Part shown: in pieces, positions 1 to 12,152 of the stretch
Layout: every line of letters begins with the position of its first letter
Numbering within the stretch: position 1 is the first letter of the stretch
NCBI RefSeq assembly: GCF_026914265.1
Contig: NC_069127.1
Location: forward strand, 20,205,045-20,269,044
DNA: 64,000 nt
Direction of reading: 5' to 3'
Source: Mya arenaria
Taxonomy: Eukaryota > Mollusca > Bivalvia > Myida > Myidae
The notes under the pieces: model-generated
Told to the model about the DNA's origin: nothing
Databases searched by the model: none
Seen by the model: only the letters and a program-made list of their open reading frames with translations
Position numbers and translations under genes: made by a program

Positions 1-29
1 CTCTGCGATTCACTCAAATCTGCATGCGA

Positions 30-340
30 TAATGCACCAGTCAAATGGTCCCCCCAGGTCTGGGGAATAGTGGGGACTTTTGACATTTGGTCCAGCCAAC
101 CCTGGCTAAAATCCCCGCCCTGTGGGGACGAACAGATGGTAAGATCCCTGCCAAATGCCCCTGCACCCCAGGGACCCTAGGTAAGGCCCATTACCCGTTA
201 TATTTAAAGCGAAGACAAAAATACCGCATTCACCCGGCACTGAGGGCCACCTGAAAGGTAAACACACGGCCCATTTCCCCGTCTATCCCCTGTATACCCC
301 CGGATCTGGGGGGCCGTGGTTACAATTGACTGGTGCATAA
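30..340. mobile_element. MITE family 1, copy 1 (TAA target duplication)
   Basis: The GC-rich element at 33-337 starts TGCACCAGTC and ends with its reverse complement GACTGGTGCA. TAA flanks both ends (30-32, 338-340). Internal G/C runs and sub-terminal inverted sequence match two other copies in this window (1263-1549 and 18669-19001), which also sit between TAA triplets. There is no coding potential. The 3-bp TAA duplication fits PIF/Harbinger-type nonautonomous elements; the superfamily is inferred from the duplication alone. Confidence 0.8.
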
Positions 341-400
341 GACCCCAGCTTCTCGATAAATCTTAAGCGTAACGGACTTAAAAAGCTTGAACCTGTTATA
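341..400. repeat. Partial end of the 260-bp 'TTCTCGAAACTTCTTAAG' MITE
   Basis: Sequence directly after MITE copy 1 (GACCCCAGCTTCTCGATAAA and onward) aligns with the left end of the complete inverted-repeat element at 3783-4042. I see no matching right end, so this is a degraded or truncated copy. Confidence 0.4.
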
Positions 401-599
401 AAATATTTCCATAAATTGGGGGAAAGAAACATGATATACAAAATAAAAAGTCATCTACATACAGTGTACTAATGCTCAATAGGAATATATATGTTTGGTC
501 ATAAAGAAGTTGTGTTACTATAGTTTAGATTTCAGTGTAAATCACTTGTAAATGGGATATGTAAGATTATAACAAATTACAGACTTTTTTGTATTTCAG

Positions 600-1778
600 A
601 ATGCATCCATGCCACCTGGTTTTTGACATTACTGCTGTGGACAGATTTTCAGCAATGCAGGTATTGCCATGTTATGTATTACTGGAGGCAATAAGTTTGG
701 AAATAAACCAGACTTTTGTCAAGGTTTCCCTGAAATAAATTGCCAGTATGTTTCTTGCTCTTTGATATTAACATTCGCTTGTTATGACGTCATGATCAGT
801 GTTTATTTCAATAGCTCATTGATGAACTGTTTCTTTCCGAATTGAATTTCTTTCATGCCGTTTTTGTTGCGGCTTTGAGATAATATCATTTTCTAATAGA
901 ACTGCTGACCTTCTTGGTCTTTGGACTGTATTGTGCATCTATTCGCACATTTTGTTTGCTCTTTTAACAAACATTGCATTGATTGCAAACAAGTATCACA
1001 ACTTACTACACATGATGCAGAATTATGTTTCATTTAGTGTGCATATGATTTTTAGCTTATGAACATGAAAAACATCTACTTAAACAATCACAGCAACACA
1101 ATGAGATCCCTATCTAAAGAAATATTGCTACTTTTCATTCATTCATACTGTCAATTATTCATGAATATATTCATTTACTTGAAGTTAATACATTTATTAA
1201 ATTTTTATTTTTTTGTTATAATTTTTTTTGAATTAATGAACTTTTCTGCACATTTATCGCATTAATGCACCAGTCAGTTGTAACCTTGGACCCTCCAGGT
1301 CCAGTGGTAAACTGGGAATGGCCGGGGAAAAGGGCTGTGTTTTTACCATTCAGGTGTCACTGCAGTGCCGGGTGAATGCGGTGGTTTTGTCTTGGAGCAA
1401 AATATAGTAGTGCGGGGGCATTTGGTGGGTATTTTAACATCATTTCTTCCCTGCAGGGCGGGGATTTTACCCTGGGTTGGCTGGACTGAAAGTCAAAGTC
1501 CCCGCTATTCCCCGGGCTTGAGTGGTGTTTACAATTGACTGGAGCATAATTCCTACATAAAAGGTTATGTATGTCTCAAATGAGTGTTTACAGGCATTTT
1601 TCATACTTTTACAGTAGAAGATAGTCTTATTCTGTGTCAAACATTGATTTTTTGTCTTGCTTGCAGAATATGATGTGCCAATAAGCGCCAGTTTGCTGCG
1701 GCTTTTCGCCCATGGCAGTGGTCCTGCAATCTAGATCCAGGAGTTGCAGCTCTGAATCTAATATTTCAGAATGAAGAT
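600..1778 (+). other. Two possible spliced exons of an unidentified transcript
   Basis: Segment 600-660 is preceded by GTATTTCAG and followed by GTATTG. Segment 1667-1778 is preceded by a pyrimidine-rich tract ending in CAG and followed by GTAAGT. The first is open in one frame (reading HLVFDITAVDRFSAMQ); continuing in phase into the second meets a stop after five codons. It could be the 3' end of a gene lying upstream of the window, a noncoding RNA, or chance splice-like sites. No domain is recognised. Confidence 0.22.
1263..1549. mobile_element. MITE family 1, copy 2
   Basis: The element at 1266-1546 has ends TGCACCAGTC and GACTGGAGCA and is flanked by TAA at 1263-1265 and 1547-1549. It is GC-rich and homologous along its length to the copy at 30-340, in the opposite internal orientation. 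It has a slightly shorter centre and no coding capacity. Confidence 0.8.
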
Positions 1779-2659
1779 GTAAGTTAACTTTGTAGTACTT
1801 GTTTGTGTGTAAATGATTTCAAAGAGTGAGATTTATACTAATCAGGTGTAAATAAGCAACTTATAGACACTAGTTAAGAGCTGTAATCTTAATTTTAAGG
1901 CAAATCTAGCCTTCAAAACAGATACTTTAAGCAATTTTTTAAAAACTTAGCATAATTATGCTATCACTGCATTTTCTACATCATGTAGCCATCTCATACA
2001 TGAAAACACTAGCAGTTGTCATGAATCTTTCAGTTTTGGTGTTTTTTTACCATTTTCTTTGCTTCGCCATTTGTCCCTGGAAGCATTTCAGTTTGGCTCT
2101 ATGTCATTTTTTATATAAACGCTAAGCTGATAAAGTGGAAAAATCTTATTTCGCTTTGAAAAAATCTTAATAGAGTAGACAGGCCATTTATATATATATA
2201 TATAAACTTTACTTGGTCAGATTAATTCAATGCATGAGGAAATAATGGCTCTTTAAAAGTTTGCGGCTTACCGATTGATGGAAATGGCTATTTCTGCTTT
2301 TTATGAAAACACCACTGGTGCTTATACTCATTCTTAAAGTGTTTAATATATCATTGCCAAACTTTCAGTATGTGTTGCATACAGCCTGAAATTAAACTAT
2401 AGGAGTTTTGAAGTCTGTTTTTGCAAAAATATATGAAAATACTGTTTTGAAGAGATACATTGTAAGCTTGGTTAGTGTCTATATGAAACATATAGTTAGA
2501 ATAACTGTGGTCTTCGGCCATATTTACATATTTTTAACAACGGTGACTTCACTTCTTCAGTGTGATAGTCTCTTCATCTGCGTCAATGTAAACAAATTGA
2601 CCCTTGTTATCATATTCTGAGTTTAAAATAGGTGTTAATCTGTTTCAGATCGGAATTCA

Positions 2660-2895
2660 TCACTATAGTACCGTATTCACCAGTAAGGTTTTATCAAGGA
2701 TACCAGAGTGGCATCTGGGATTGATCTCTTCAGTAAGTTGGATTCACCAGTAACGTTTTATCCAGGATACCAGAGTGGCATCAGGATTTGATCACTTCAG
2801 TACTGTATTCACCAGTAACATTTCATCCAGGATACCAGAGTTGGCATATGGGACGATCACTTCAGTACCCTATACCAGAGTGGATTATGTATCTT
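2660..2895. repeat. Short tandem array, about 65-bp unit, 3.5 copies
   Basis: The phrase CACCAGTAA..TTTTATCCAGGATACCAGAGTGGCAT..GATC.CTTCAGTA recurs at about 2680, 2745 and 2810, with a shortened last copy near 2870. Copies differ by substitutions and small indels, so the array is not recent. A G homopolymer lies just downstream (about 3076-3091). Confidence 0.75.
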
Positions 2896-3378
2896 GGATC
2901 AATGACTTCAGTACTGTAATCATCATGAACAATTGGAATAAGAGACAAGAATTGCATATGTATCAAATGCAGAGAAATGTGTCAATTTTCTTGGAGAGTA
3001 TTCCCCTATCAATAGATCAATACATCATAGTTTATTACAGTCATCTTGTCAGTAGGCTGCTAAACTCTTGCTGTGGGGGGGGGGGGGGGGGCAATTTACT
3101 ATGTCTAAAATACAGTGACATTGTTAAAATTAAAACAAAGCCTAATATGTTCTGAACAATTAAGTGGATTGGCAAAGTATATACTTTTTTTGTAGTTTTA
3201 AACTGAATGAGCTTATGAATGAGCTAATCTAAGCATAATTATAGTACATTTTTGTTCTGATAATGTTGTGAACAGTTAAATTGCTTTATTGTGCATATAT
3301 TACAAGTTTACAACATAAATATATATGTATCAATAACAAGAACTAATGTTTTGTTGAATAATCTATGTGCTTGTTTTT

Positions 3379-4297
3379 AGCTCACCTGAGCACAAAGTGC
3401 TCAAGGTGAGCTATTGTGATCGCCCTGTGTCCGTCATCCGTCGTAGTCGTCCGTTGTCGTCTATCGTCAACAATTTGACTGTTAACACTCTAGAGGTCAC
3501 AGTTTGGGCAATATCTTAATGAAACTTGGTCAGAATGTTACTCTCAATAAAATATTGGACGAGTTCGATATTGGGTCAGCTGGGGTTAAAAACTAGGTCA
3601 CCCGGTCAAATGAAAGGAAAAGCTTGTTAACACTATAGAAGTCACATTTATGACTGTATCTTCAGGAAACTTGGTCAGAATGTTAATATTGATAATCTCT
3701 AGGTCAAGTTCGAATCTGGGTCAAGTGTGGTCAAAAACTCGGTCACCTGGTCAAATTGAAGGAAAAGTTTGTTAATACTCTAGGCCCCAATTTCTCGAAA
3801 CTTCTTAAGCTTAACAGGCTTAAGTAACTTTTAATATTTCAATTACTCAAAATACATGTATACTTGAATGGAATTTTGATAAATGAAAAAAGGTTTAATT
3901 TAACTAACATATAGATAATTCCTATCTAAAGTATAAAAACTCTTAAAGAAGTAAATATTATCCAAATTATTGAAAACCAAAAATAGTGAGTTTAGCTTAA
4001 TCCGGTTATAAGGGACTTAAGAAGTTTCGAGAAATTGAGGCCTGAGGTCTCATTTACGACTGTATCTTCCTGAAAGTTGGTCAGAATGTTTATATCGATT
4101 AGCTGTAGGCCAAGTTCGATCTTGGTCATGTGCAGTCAAAAACTAGGTCACCAGGTCAAGTAATAGAAAAAGCATGTTAACACTCTAGAGGCCACATTTA
4201 TGACCATATGTTCATGGAACTTGATCAGATTGTTATTCTTGATGATCTGTATTGGATTAGATGAGCGATACAGGGCCTTCAGGGCCCTCTTGTTTTT
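3379..4297 (+). mobile_element. Bivalve dispersed repeat with internal ~120-bp tandem units
   Basis: It starts with a short palindrome (AGCTCACCTGAGC .. GCTCAAGGTGAGCT). It continues with degenerate units sharing 'GTTAACACTCTAGAGG', 'AACTTGGTCAGAATGTTA' and 'AAAAACTAGGTCACC', repeated about every 120 bp. It ends with a GC hairpin (AGGGCCTTCAGGGCCCT) followed by CTTGTTTTTTT. The organisation (terminal palindrome, internal tandem units, 3' hairpin, no TIRs) resembles nonautonomous Helitron/Helentron elements; that class is inferred. No ORF. It is interrupted by a MITE at 3783-4042. Confidence 0.65.
3783..4042. mobile_element. 260-bp MITE nested in the dispersed repeat
   Basis: Terminal inverted repeats of about 30 bp: left begins GGCCCCAATTTCTCGAAACT, right ends AGTTTCGAGAAATTGAGGCC. 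It splits the conserved host phrase 'CACTCTAGAGGTC' of the surrounding repeat, so it inserted later. AT-rich interior, no ORF. The target duplication is not clear, so no superfamily is assigned. Confidence 0.75.
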
Positions 4298-4299
4298 TT

Positions 4300-5164
4300 A
4301 ACTGTTACAGATGTATAATTCAGTTTAAAGACTCATACTTTAATTATTAAATATTTTCATACTTTCTGCATACATCGTTATATTCAATGATGGAATGGTG
4401 CTAACAACATCAACTACAGGGAATTTATATTCATTTCAAACTGCTGAGGTGGTCAAACCATTTTTCTAGGTTATTTGCAGAACCTTAAAAATCTAAAATA
4501 TACACAATGCTGTTTTACATATTAAAATAGTTTAGTACAGGTTAATTGTCAGATAACTGTAATAATTAGTTTTAAGTAAACTCAATCTGTTTCGTTTACC
4601 TTCTTATGTTTAAAGTAGGAATCATTTATTTGTTCTGTAAATGCTTGTATGATATTCAGTATTAGGTAAATTAATATACTTGTGTTTGTTATTATGAGTT
4701 TTTTCAAACATTAAAATATCAAATTTGCTTTGCATTGCCTTACCCGTACCTTGTTATGCACCTTAATAATCTAATTGGTGTAGTCAAAGTCATAGTATGT
4801 CATAACAAATGAATTTTGCCTTTGACACTTGTTTACCTAAGAAAAAATGTACTGCATTAGCAGTTTCTGCAGTTGATAAAATACATAGAGCCCGTTCAAG
4901 GCAGTGCCTTATTTCATATTATAAAATGCGCAATACCTGTCCGTTGTGGTATTGCTATCACGTGTACGTCGGGCTAATTTTATCTTATATTTTTACAGTT
5001 GTGGAAATAAATGACAATTTAAAAAAAGTTTAACAAATTTAAAATCATACTTGTAATATATGTAGTATTGTTTAATGTCATTTTAATATTTAAACTCACC
5101 TTGGTAAAATTCGCCTAAAATACAAGCTTAAATTAGCACGACATACCAAATGATATATATGTAA
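4300..5164. other. Gene-free AT-rich stretch
   Basis: Only short open frames with no domain, no convincing splice-site pairs and no repeats shared with the rest of the window. Confidence 0.5.
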
Positions 5165-5337
5165 TGTGACCCTGGTTCTTTAACGTGCACCAGTGTAAAG
5201 CACTGTAACACGGGACCCCCATTTAACGTCCCTCCAGGCAGACGATAAGTATTTGTTTAGTGGTGCGGCGGGTAATCGGACCTGCGACCCCTGGATTGAC
5301 GGTCAAGTGTGTTACCACTAAACCAAGCATCCGCCAC
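5165..5337 (-). mobile_element. tRNA-derived SINE (family A), solo copy
   Basis: On the minus strand it opens with GTGGCGGAT, an A-box-like TTTAGTGGTAACAC segment and a B-box region, then a conserved body (CTGCCTGGAGGGACG, GGGTCCCGTG, CACTGGTGCACGTTAA) ending in AACCAGGGTCACA. The same body is found at 23119-23307 (minus) and 30682-30860 (plus), where it is fused to a second SINE. The head is diverged; this is not a functional tRNA gene. Confidence 0.75.
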
Positions 5338-7050
5338 AAAACTACAAAAAAAGTGTTTGCCTTTATATAGTCCTAAAATTTCATTAGGAATTTAGATGTG
5401 AGCGCATAAAATTTGATAAGTGACAATAAACAAAATATAAAAGGAAAATCTTTGTCTTCAAGCAAAACAATGAAATAATAAGCTTGATTACAGAAATATC
5501 ATAATACAATGTTACAGACGTTAGACCCACATATGTGAGAACTGTCAATCAGAAAATTAAGTGCCTTTTTAGATATACATTAATAATTTAGGAGGTGTCA
5601 TAAAACAATATTATGTAATTACAAAATGAATTAATTAAAAATATTTTCTAAAAATAAATGCAAATAACAGACTTAATTTATGTACGGCATAATATATGCA
5701 TGGATAGAAAACGAGATATCAGCTTATTTTTATGTTAATATTGTGGGGGGGGGGGTGTTTATTGCAATGTGACTGATAATGAACTTTTGGAGAACTTTCC
5801 TAAAGAAAGTTAAAGAAACCAACCTGATGGTCAATGACTACCTCTGAAAGGTAGGCTGGCATTCCAAAGACCCGACACAGACCAACTAAAGACACCATCT
5901 GGTCTGTTTAATGTTTTTGATAATAACTCCCTTTCGCCTTGGAAAACACATATATACTATGGTATCCGTCAACTAGCGCGTTCATTAAAATGTGTACGAA
6001 AAAAAAAAATAAACATGATAATATTAATGACTTTGTGACTTCAAATTAATCATTGAATGCCACGTGTCGGTAAGAGTGCATCAATTACGGACTATAACAT
6101 CTGGGAAATAAGGTTTGATTATTTATTTTTAGTTTTTTGAGTGGACAAAACAAAAACAAAACAAAAATGTTTATTTTGTACAGTTGAAGTTAACACCTTT
6201 AAACATATCAGGATTACACATCAACGATTGACAATTGCTCAAAATGCTGCACCAAGATTTATGAATCAAGTGCACTGCACTAATCCCAAATGAGATCTAC
6301 TTGAAGTTTAAAGTACATACATAAAAGGCGTTTCAAGTAATGCTACGGACAAGATTGCCGGCGGAGAGAAGTAAAAATTATAAAAAATAATCCAAAGGGA
6401 AATAACTCTAAAAATACTATACACAAAGTAATCTTGTTTTTTGTAAAACACTGCTCTCCTCCACACAGCCAATGTAGATTGAAGTCTATATCGTAACAAC
6501 ATGGAGTAATGGAGAAAAGAAGACTTGTCTCAGGTCGGATGGAGGCTACGGACGGACGGACGAACGGGATAAACCGATTCCTATATAGCATGAGGGTATA
6601 ATAATGAAAGGTTTAAGGCCTAGTTTAAGGTATGTTTCGCATGACAATCCCCTGTTGTGCATCTCCTGCTAATTGCACTGATGTCACAGTAGGGGCCAAT
6701 TTCCTGTGTATTGCTTATTTGCTCAGGGCCATTTAGGGTCCATTTCCATTATAAAACATCCAAGACTGCACAGCAGGATACTCAGGATTGGACATCTGAT
6801 AAGACAATTAGATAAAGGTCAATACACATAGGTTGTTTACTATACACGTTTTTTTTGTTGTTGTTTTTTATTTTTATTTTTTTATTTTATTTAATTTATT
6901 TATTTATTTATTTATTTTTTTTTGTGGGGGGGGGGGGCACTTATAGAAGGATTAAACTAGGCATTTAATTGATGAGATGTTTATGATGAATATGATGATA
7001 TAGTGACTGTTATGATTCACAAAGAAGACCCACTTTCCAGTGACTATTAT
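5338..7050. other. Gene-free stretch with low-complexity tracts
   Basis: Nothing gene-like is supported. It contains a G tract (about 5743-5755), a T/A-rich low-complexity run (about 6846-6930) ending in a G tract, and short overlapping open frames on the minus strand near 6308-6591 without recognisable domains. Confidence 0.5.
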
Positions 7051-9130
7051 TGCCGCAAGTTAGAGAACTACAGTGTAAAGGTTAGCGAAGACAGAATGAA
7101 TACCATATTTCAAGAGAATATTCGTTGCATTTACCTGAGTCTAATGATTACATCGGTACATTAAAATCAAAGGAAAAACACCGTTATAGTAAGTTAACAA
7201 AGATATATGTAAAAGCAAACAAGTGTACACTGTTTATGAAAGTTATCAGAACTGGTCTGATTGAACTGAGTACTTTAACCTAACGTTGACAACAAACATT
7301 GAGAAAGTACTTTAAAAAAATAATCCCCCCGTCTGCAGACCGTAACGTGATATTCATGACGAAAGAACAATTATTAACGCTGGGAAAATTAAATGTCTTA
7401 CTAATGTCGCGACATGATGAAAATGAAGACATGTTTGAATTACATACATCTGGAGCAAAATTAATAGCAGTGGACATGAACAGAGAAACCACTATCGTAA
7501 TCTAATGAACATGATGAAATGTCAAGCAAAGCGAAAACATTGAAACTGACGAGGAGAAGTATGAGGATACACAAGATGTCAGAGATCTTAAGGAACTACT
7601 TTAAAAACTTATAAACGAAAATAGAAATCTCATCAACGAATTACACATCGGGGAAAACTACTGAATCCGAGCATGTTTTAAAATAAGAACGTCCCGCAAC
7701 CAAACTTAGACTTGAATACAACCTCAGAGCACCTTTAAAACTTATCAGAACACCCAACACCTTTAGTAGTTTCCAGAATTCCATCAATGAAAAATACATA
7801 ACAGTCACCAACTGAACATGACTACGACATCCAGTCAAACGACGAGAAGCCAAGTAATGAAATGACAGGACAACTCAACAAAGAGAGATTAGCGAACTTT
7901 CGCGAGACGGAATTAAACCAAAACTGAAAATAAAAGAGTACTTAATAAACGAAAACTATATGCCTTGGCAATCTCTAAAGGATCAAGCTACAAACATGAA
8001 TCACAAACGCGGAACATTTGCTGGATTGAAGCTGAAAAGACATAAGGCATACGGCAAGATGATGAAAGAACATATGCGACGTGACAGGTTAATGACAGCA
8101 CCGACTAACACAGAAAGAATGGCACTAGCTGCAGTTATCAATGAAGATAATCTAAGAATCCAAACTCCACGTAAACCATCAAACCGTCAAATTACAGAAC
8201 AAACTACAAACTTCAATCCGTTGGAGGCAGGAAGTTAAAAGAAGAGAATGATTGCCGTAACGGAAAAGATGACTTGCATGACGATGACGAGCAACCTGCG
8301 CGGGATTCTGGTAGCAAAGAGGTATGTGTGAGTATTGTTTGTGATGTTTGCCTTATGATTGCCTTGATCTGATGGGCTACCCGCCTCCTAGTTACATGTG
8401 TGAGAAGCTTAAACTAAAACGTCTTGTAAGAGACCTTCTCGAGCATCTCAGAAAACAGCCACTCGAGCAAAAAAGCGAACACAACAATAGGATACCTGAA
8501 CCAATTCAGCGACGATTCTCCTTTTTACCAAAGCGGAAAAATCAGACAGTTCTAAAGCTAGTGACTTTATTTGCCGTTTAATGAGCGTGGACAAAAACGA
8601 TGTCACTATCAAGCGTCGGTTATCATTTATACCTGGTGATGACCAATCAGTTTGCTAGTGTAGAATCCCTTCCGCTAACCCAGATAGACTGTTCATCGAC
8701 ATCACTGTTAACCAGGTGCCTCCCTATCGCTGTGTTCGGGCAGAGTGAGAGGTAACACCACAAAGCCACTCAAACACTGGACAGAACTGCCAGCGATCGG
8801 GACAAATATATGCGGGTCAACTTATCACAGCAGTCCCTAGCGAATAATCTAGGAACTGGTGTCAAACGGATGGACACAACGGCGCTAGCGCATAATCTAG
8901 CAACAGTGTCAAACGGATAAAGAAGACGACCACCATTTCCGTTCGGCAATCACTTGACAACAACATTTCTTCGTCTAGACCAACACTTCTAGCTATGAGG
9001 AAAGAACCAGACACAGAAAATACATACGAGAGTACCGTCTTATCGAGACTAAAATCACGCACAAACCTGGACGGAATATAAAAAATCATTTTATAATCTA
9101 ATGAGTGCAGCTAATACATATAAATAAAAG
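7050..9130 (+). pseudogene. Decayed coding-like tract, unidentified
   Basis: Codon-like, charged-residue-rich sequence runs across about 2 kb but is broken among frames. The longest pieces are 7960-8238 (92 codons, lysine/arginine-rich) and 8348-8581 (77 codons). Further open pieces lie at 8575-8690 and 8930-9080, ending near an AATAAA at about 9123. A stretch near 8880-9010 (AATCTAGCAACAGTGTCAAACGG, then TCTAGACCAACACTTCTAGCTAT) recurs diverged at about 19660-19830, so at least its end is repeated. No splice sites separate the pieces. No family is recognised; it could be an old gene copy or an uncharacterised transposon. Confidence 0.3.
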
Positions 9131-9216
9131 AATACAATACAATATTTCATCAGCACTTAATATCCGTTTGATTTCCTTGTAAATTTAATGGTATTGGTAA
9201 TCCTTGATAAAATAGA

Positions 9217-9300
9217 CATCGAATATGATTTGGAAAATATAATAAAAGCTTTATTTATCATCGAATATGATTTGGAAAATATAATAAAAGCTTTATTTAT
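9217..9300. repeat. Perfect 42-bp tandem duplication
   Basis: A 42-bp unit beginning CATCGAATATGATTTGGAAA and ending in AAAGCTTTATTTAT occurs twice back to back without differences, implying a recent duplication. Confidence 0.85.
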
Positions 9301-10733
9301 CAGATATTTCGCTAGGTTTTCAAAACCGTTTTAGAGATATTTTTATAACATAAGTTTTCTTTTGTATATTAAAACGGGTGTAATTCAGACAGCCTCTGTC
9401 TTGACTACAAACGAGAACAAAGCAGGTTTGTGTCTTGCAGAGGACGAAAAAAATGTCTTTTACAGCTTGGATATATTATGTTAAGATTATGTTGCATGGA
9501 TGCATTTAAGCTACTATGATTTGTGACAGTTAAAACAACTATTTTTCACTGATAACGCAGTAAATTCCCAGGGACGGGTCTGTAGACCGTCAACATGCAT
9601 GTGTTCGTTGAAATGCGCGTTAAAAATGATCCATAGGGCAAAGGTTTGCCGCAAGTTGACATATTACGCCAGACGAATAACGCAAATGCAAGTTGGTGTT
9701 TAAAAGGGTCAATAAGCCGTACACGCATTATGTACCAAGTGTCATTTGGATATCTTGAGTTTGGGTTAAAGCTTGGGTTTGAAGTTTTAGTTTAAACAGT
9801 ATTTATTTCAAATCTACATATAAAAGGTATTATAACAACAACACAAATATTAAGGATTGGAAAACAAGTCACTAATCCGTTCCTAATAGTTATTTGGTTC
9901 AATAAACATATACTATTCAAATCCGATCAAGATGCTTAAAATAAGATGTGTGATATATTTGCTTATATGTTGTTATCATTTCTAAAACACGTAGCTATAT
10001 AGTAGGTTTATCATCTCATGCATGACACACTGCCTCCGATACCGAACACACCCGATCAAGAATAGAATCTCCTTGAACTTGATATAAACCTCTGCACACA
10101 CAGAAATATATCGTTGTTTTGTTCAAAAGTTAAGCGATCGTCACCGAAAAGTAAATTATGAATAGTTGGTGCACAAGGAAGTTCATTGAAACATCGCTGT
10201 CTCTGGGTGGAGTATAAAGGGCAGATCATGGGGAAAAGGGACGCATCTTCAATCGCGGCGCACGTACATGAAGGGGATTTTGAAGTTTTAGTTTGGGTTA
10301 AGCTTTTGCATAAGGAAAACGACATCAACGCTGTGCCAATGCATCAACATTGTCTTCAAAACCATGAAGGTTAATGTCAGAAATCTTACAACAGATGCTC
10401 AGCTCTAAGGAATTGCAGTCAACCGTCTACCATAGAAGTCTACAGATCTTCAAAACGAAAATATTAGCACGGGATTAATCGGTATTTTGTTAAGTAAATC
10501 GACAAAATGCTACACAGCATTTCCTTTGATATGCTGGGATCCTTAAATACTCTTAATTTGCTGCTTTATAATCTGATTAGTGATCGAAAACACCAAATAA
10601 TCAATGGGCGGACTGTAACTGTACAAGGTTGTAAAAGATGTTTGTGTTTGAATAACAAGGGTGGATTTTCATTTTTTGACAAATGTAATTTTGCAGCAGG
10701 ATGTATGTCAATAGAAGAAAAGTAAACACTGCT
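9301..10733. other. Gene-free stretch
   Basis: Short open frames occur on both strands (for example 10186-10374 plus, 10056-10328 minus), but none shows a domain, signal peptide or paired splice sites. I see no supported gene. Confidence 0.45.
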
Positions 10734-11050
10734 GACCCATATTCACATTGGTCCTACCTTGTTTTCAACCCAAGATGACCCATATTCACATTGGCCCTAC
10801 CTAGTTTTCAACCCAAGATGACCGATATTCACATTGGCCTGACCTAGTTTTCAACCCAAGATGACCCATATTCACATTGGTCCTACCTAGTTTTCAACCC
10901 AAGATGACCCATATTCACATTGGCCCGACCTAGTTTTCAACCCAAGATGACCGATATTCACATTGGCCCTACCTAGTTTTCAACCCAAGATGACCCATAT
11001 TCACATTGGCCCGACCTAGTTTTCAACCCAACATGACCCATATTCACACG
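10734..11050. repeat. 43-bp minisatellite, about seven copies
   Basis: The unit begins GACCCATATTCACATTGG and contains CCTACCTAGTTTTCAACCCA before AGAT. Copies alternate between GACCCATA/GACCGATA and between CCTACC/CCGACC, so variants are interleaved. Single degenerate units continue to about 11330 (TTTGACCTAGTTTTCGACACGAGTTG). Confidence 0.85.
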
Positions 11051-12152
11051 GGTCCTTAATATCATGCTAATAAACATTTAAACCAAGTTTCATGAACATG
11101 GGATAAACACTGTTGAATTTCTGAATGCATTTTCTTCTGATAAGACCTCGTTTTTTACCCACAATGACCCTAATGGCACTGGACCTAAATCTCAAGATCA
11201 TGCAGAGAAATTTTCTTACTGAGGTTATTGGATACAAGTTGAACACTGTTGTAAACAACTTTAAAACAACATGCGGTCTAAATATTTGACCTAGTTTTCG
11301 ACACGAGTTGACCCCATATTTACACTTTACACTCGTGTTACTGAAGATCTATAGAAAACTGTTGAATAAATATTTTGTTCGATGAAAAATCAGGCGAAAT
11401 TCTATGTATTTCATTTTTGTCATGCAACTAGAACCATGCAGTCAATATAATATTGTCCATATTTTTAACTTAAACTGTATTATATAACTGAGCCACAGCC
11501 TGCTTGTTTTACATAATAAATTATTATCAAATTTGTTTTTATGATTTATCATAGGTTAACATCCACAATTTTCTGTTTATTATGTACACAAGAACATACA
11601 GCATTCTTTACAATCAGTTGTACATATCAGACTTTTATAAGTAAATATTGAAATGTTTGTATAACTATGAATGTAACTGTTGACAATAAACATAAATGAT
11701 TTCCACTCAAAAGCTTAAAGTTGGGCGTTTTCTGAGTGACCACAGTATACTGATAATCACTACTATCAAAGCCAAAATATTGGTCAACACTGCAATATAA
11801 AGAAATGTATAGAAATATTATTTAGTTTGCATATACATAAAGTCACATATTCTTAAGCAATTTCCTTGCCTATTCCTCACTTGACAAAATATCTTTAAAC
11901 ATTTCATTGCAATGAAACAGATATATTTAGAATGCGTTGGTCAATCTCATATCATAACCAGCAATTTTTGTCCCTAGTGTCTGCTTGCTGCCAAAACTTA
12001 TCGTAAAACATGCCTTGTACGGAAAAATATAGTTTATGTATTTTTTATCGGTCATTTTTAATATATCGTTTTGGTCTCTGGTGCCACCTCCAATGCAAAA
12101 ATTTGTCAGAATCATAATTTTTGGAATTATATTTTGCTTCTATCAGTAACAG

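Noticed and set aside
10056-10374. Overlapping 62- and 90-codon frames on opposite strands
   Set aside because: Neither has domain, signal peptide or splice support; overlap on both strands suggests chance.
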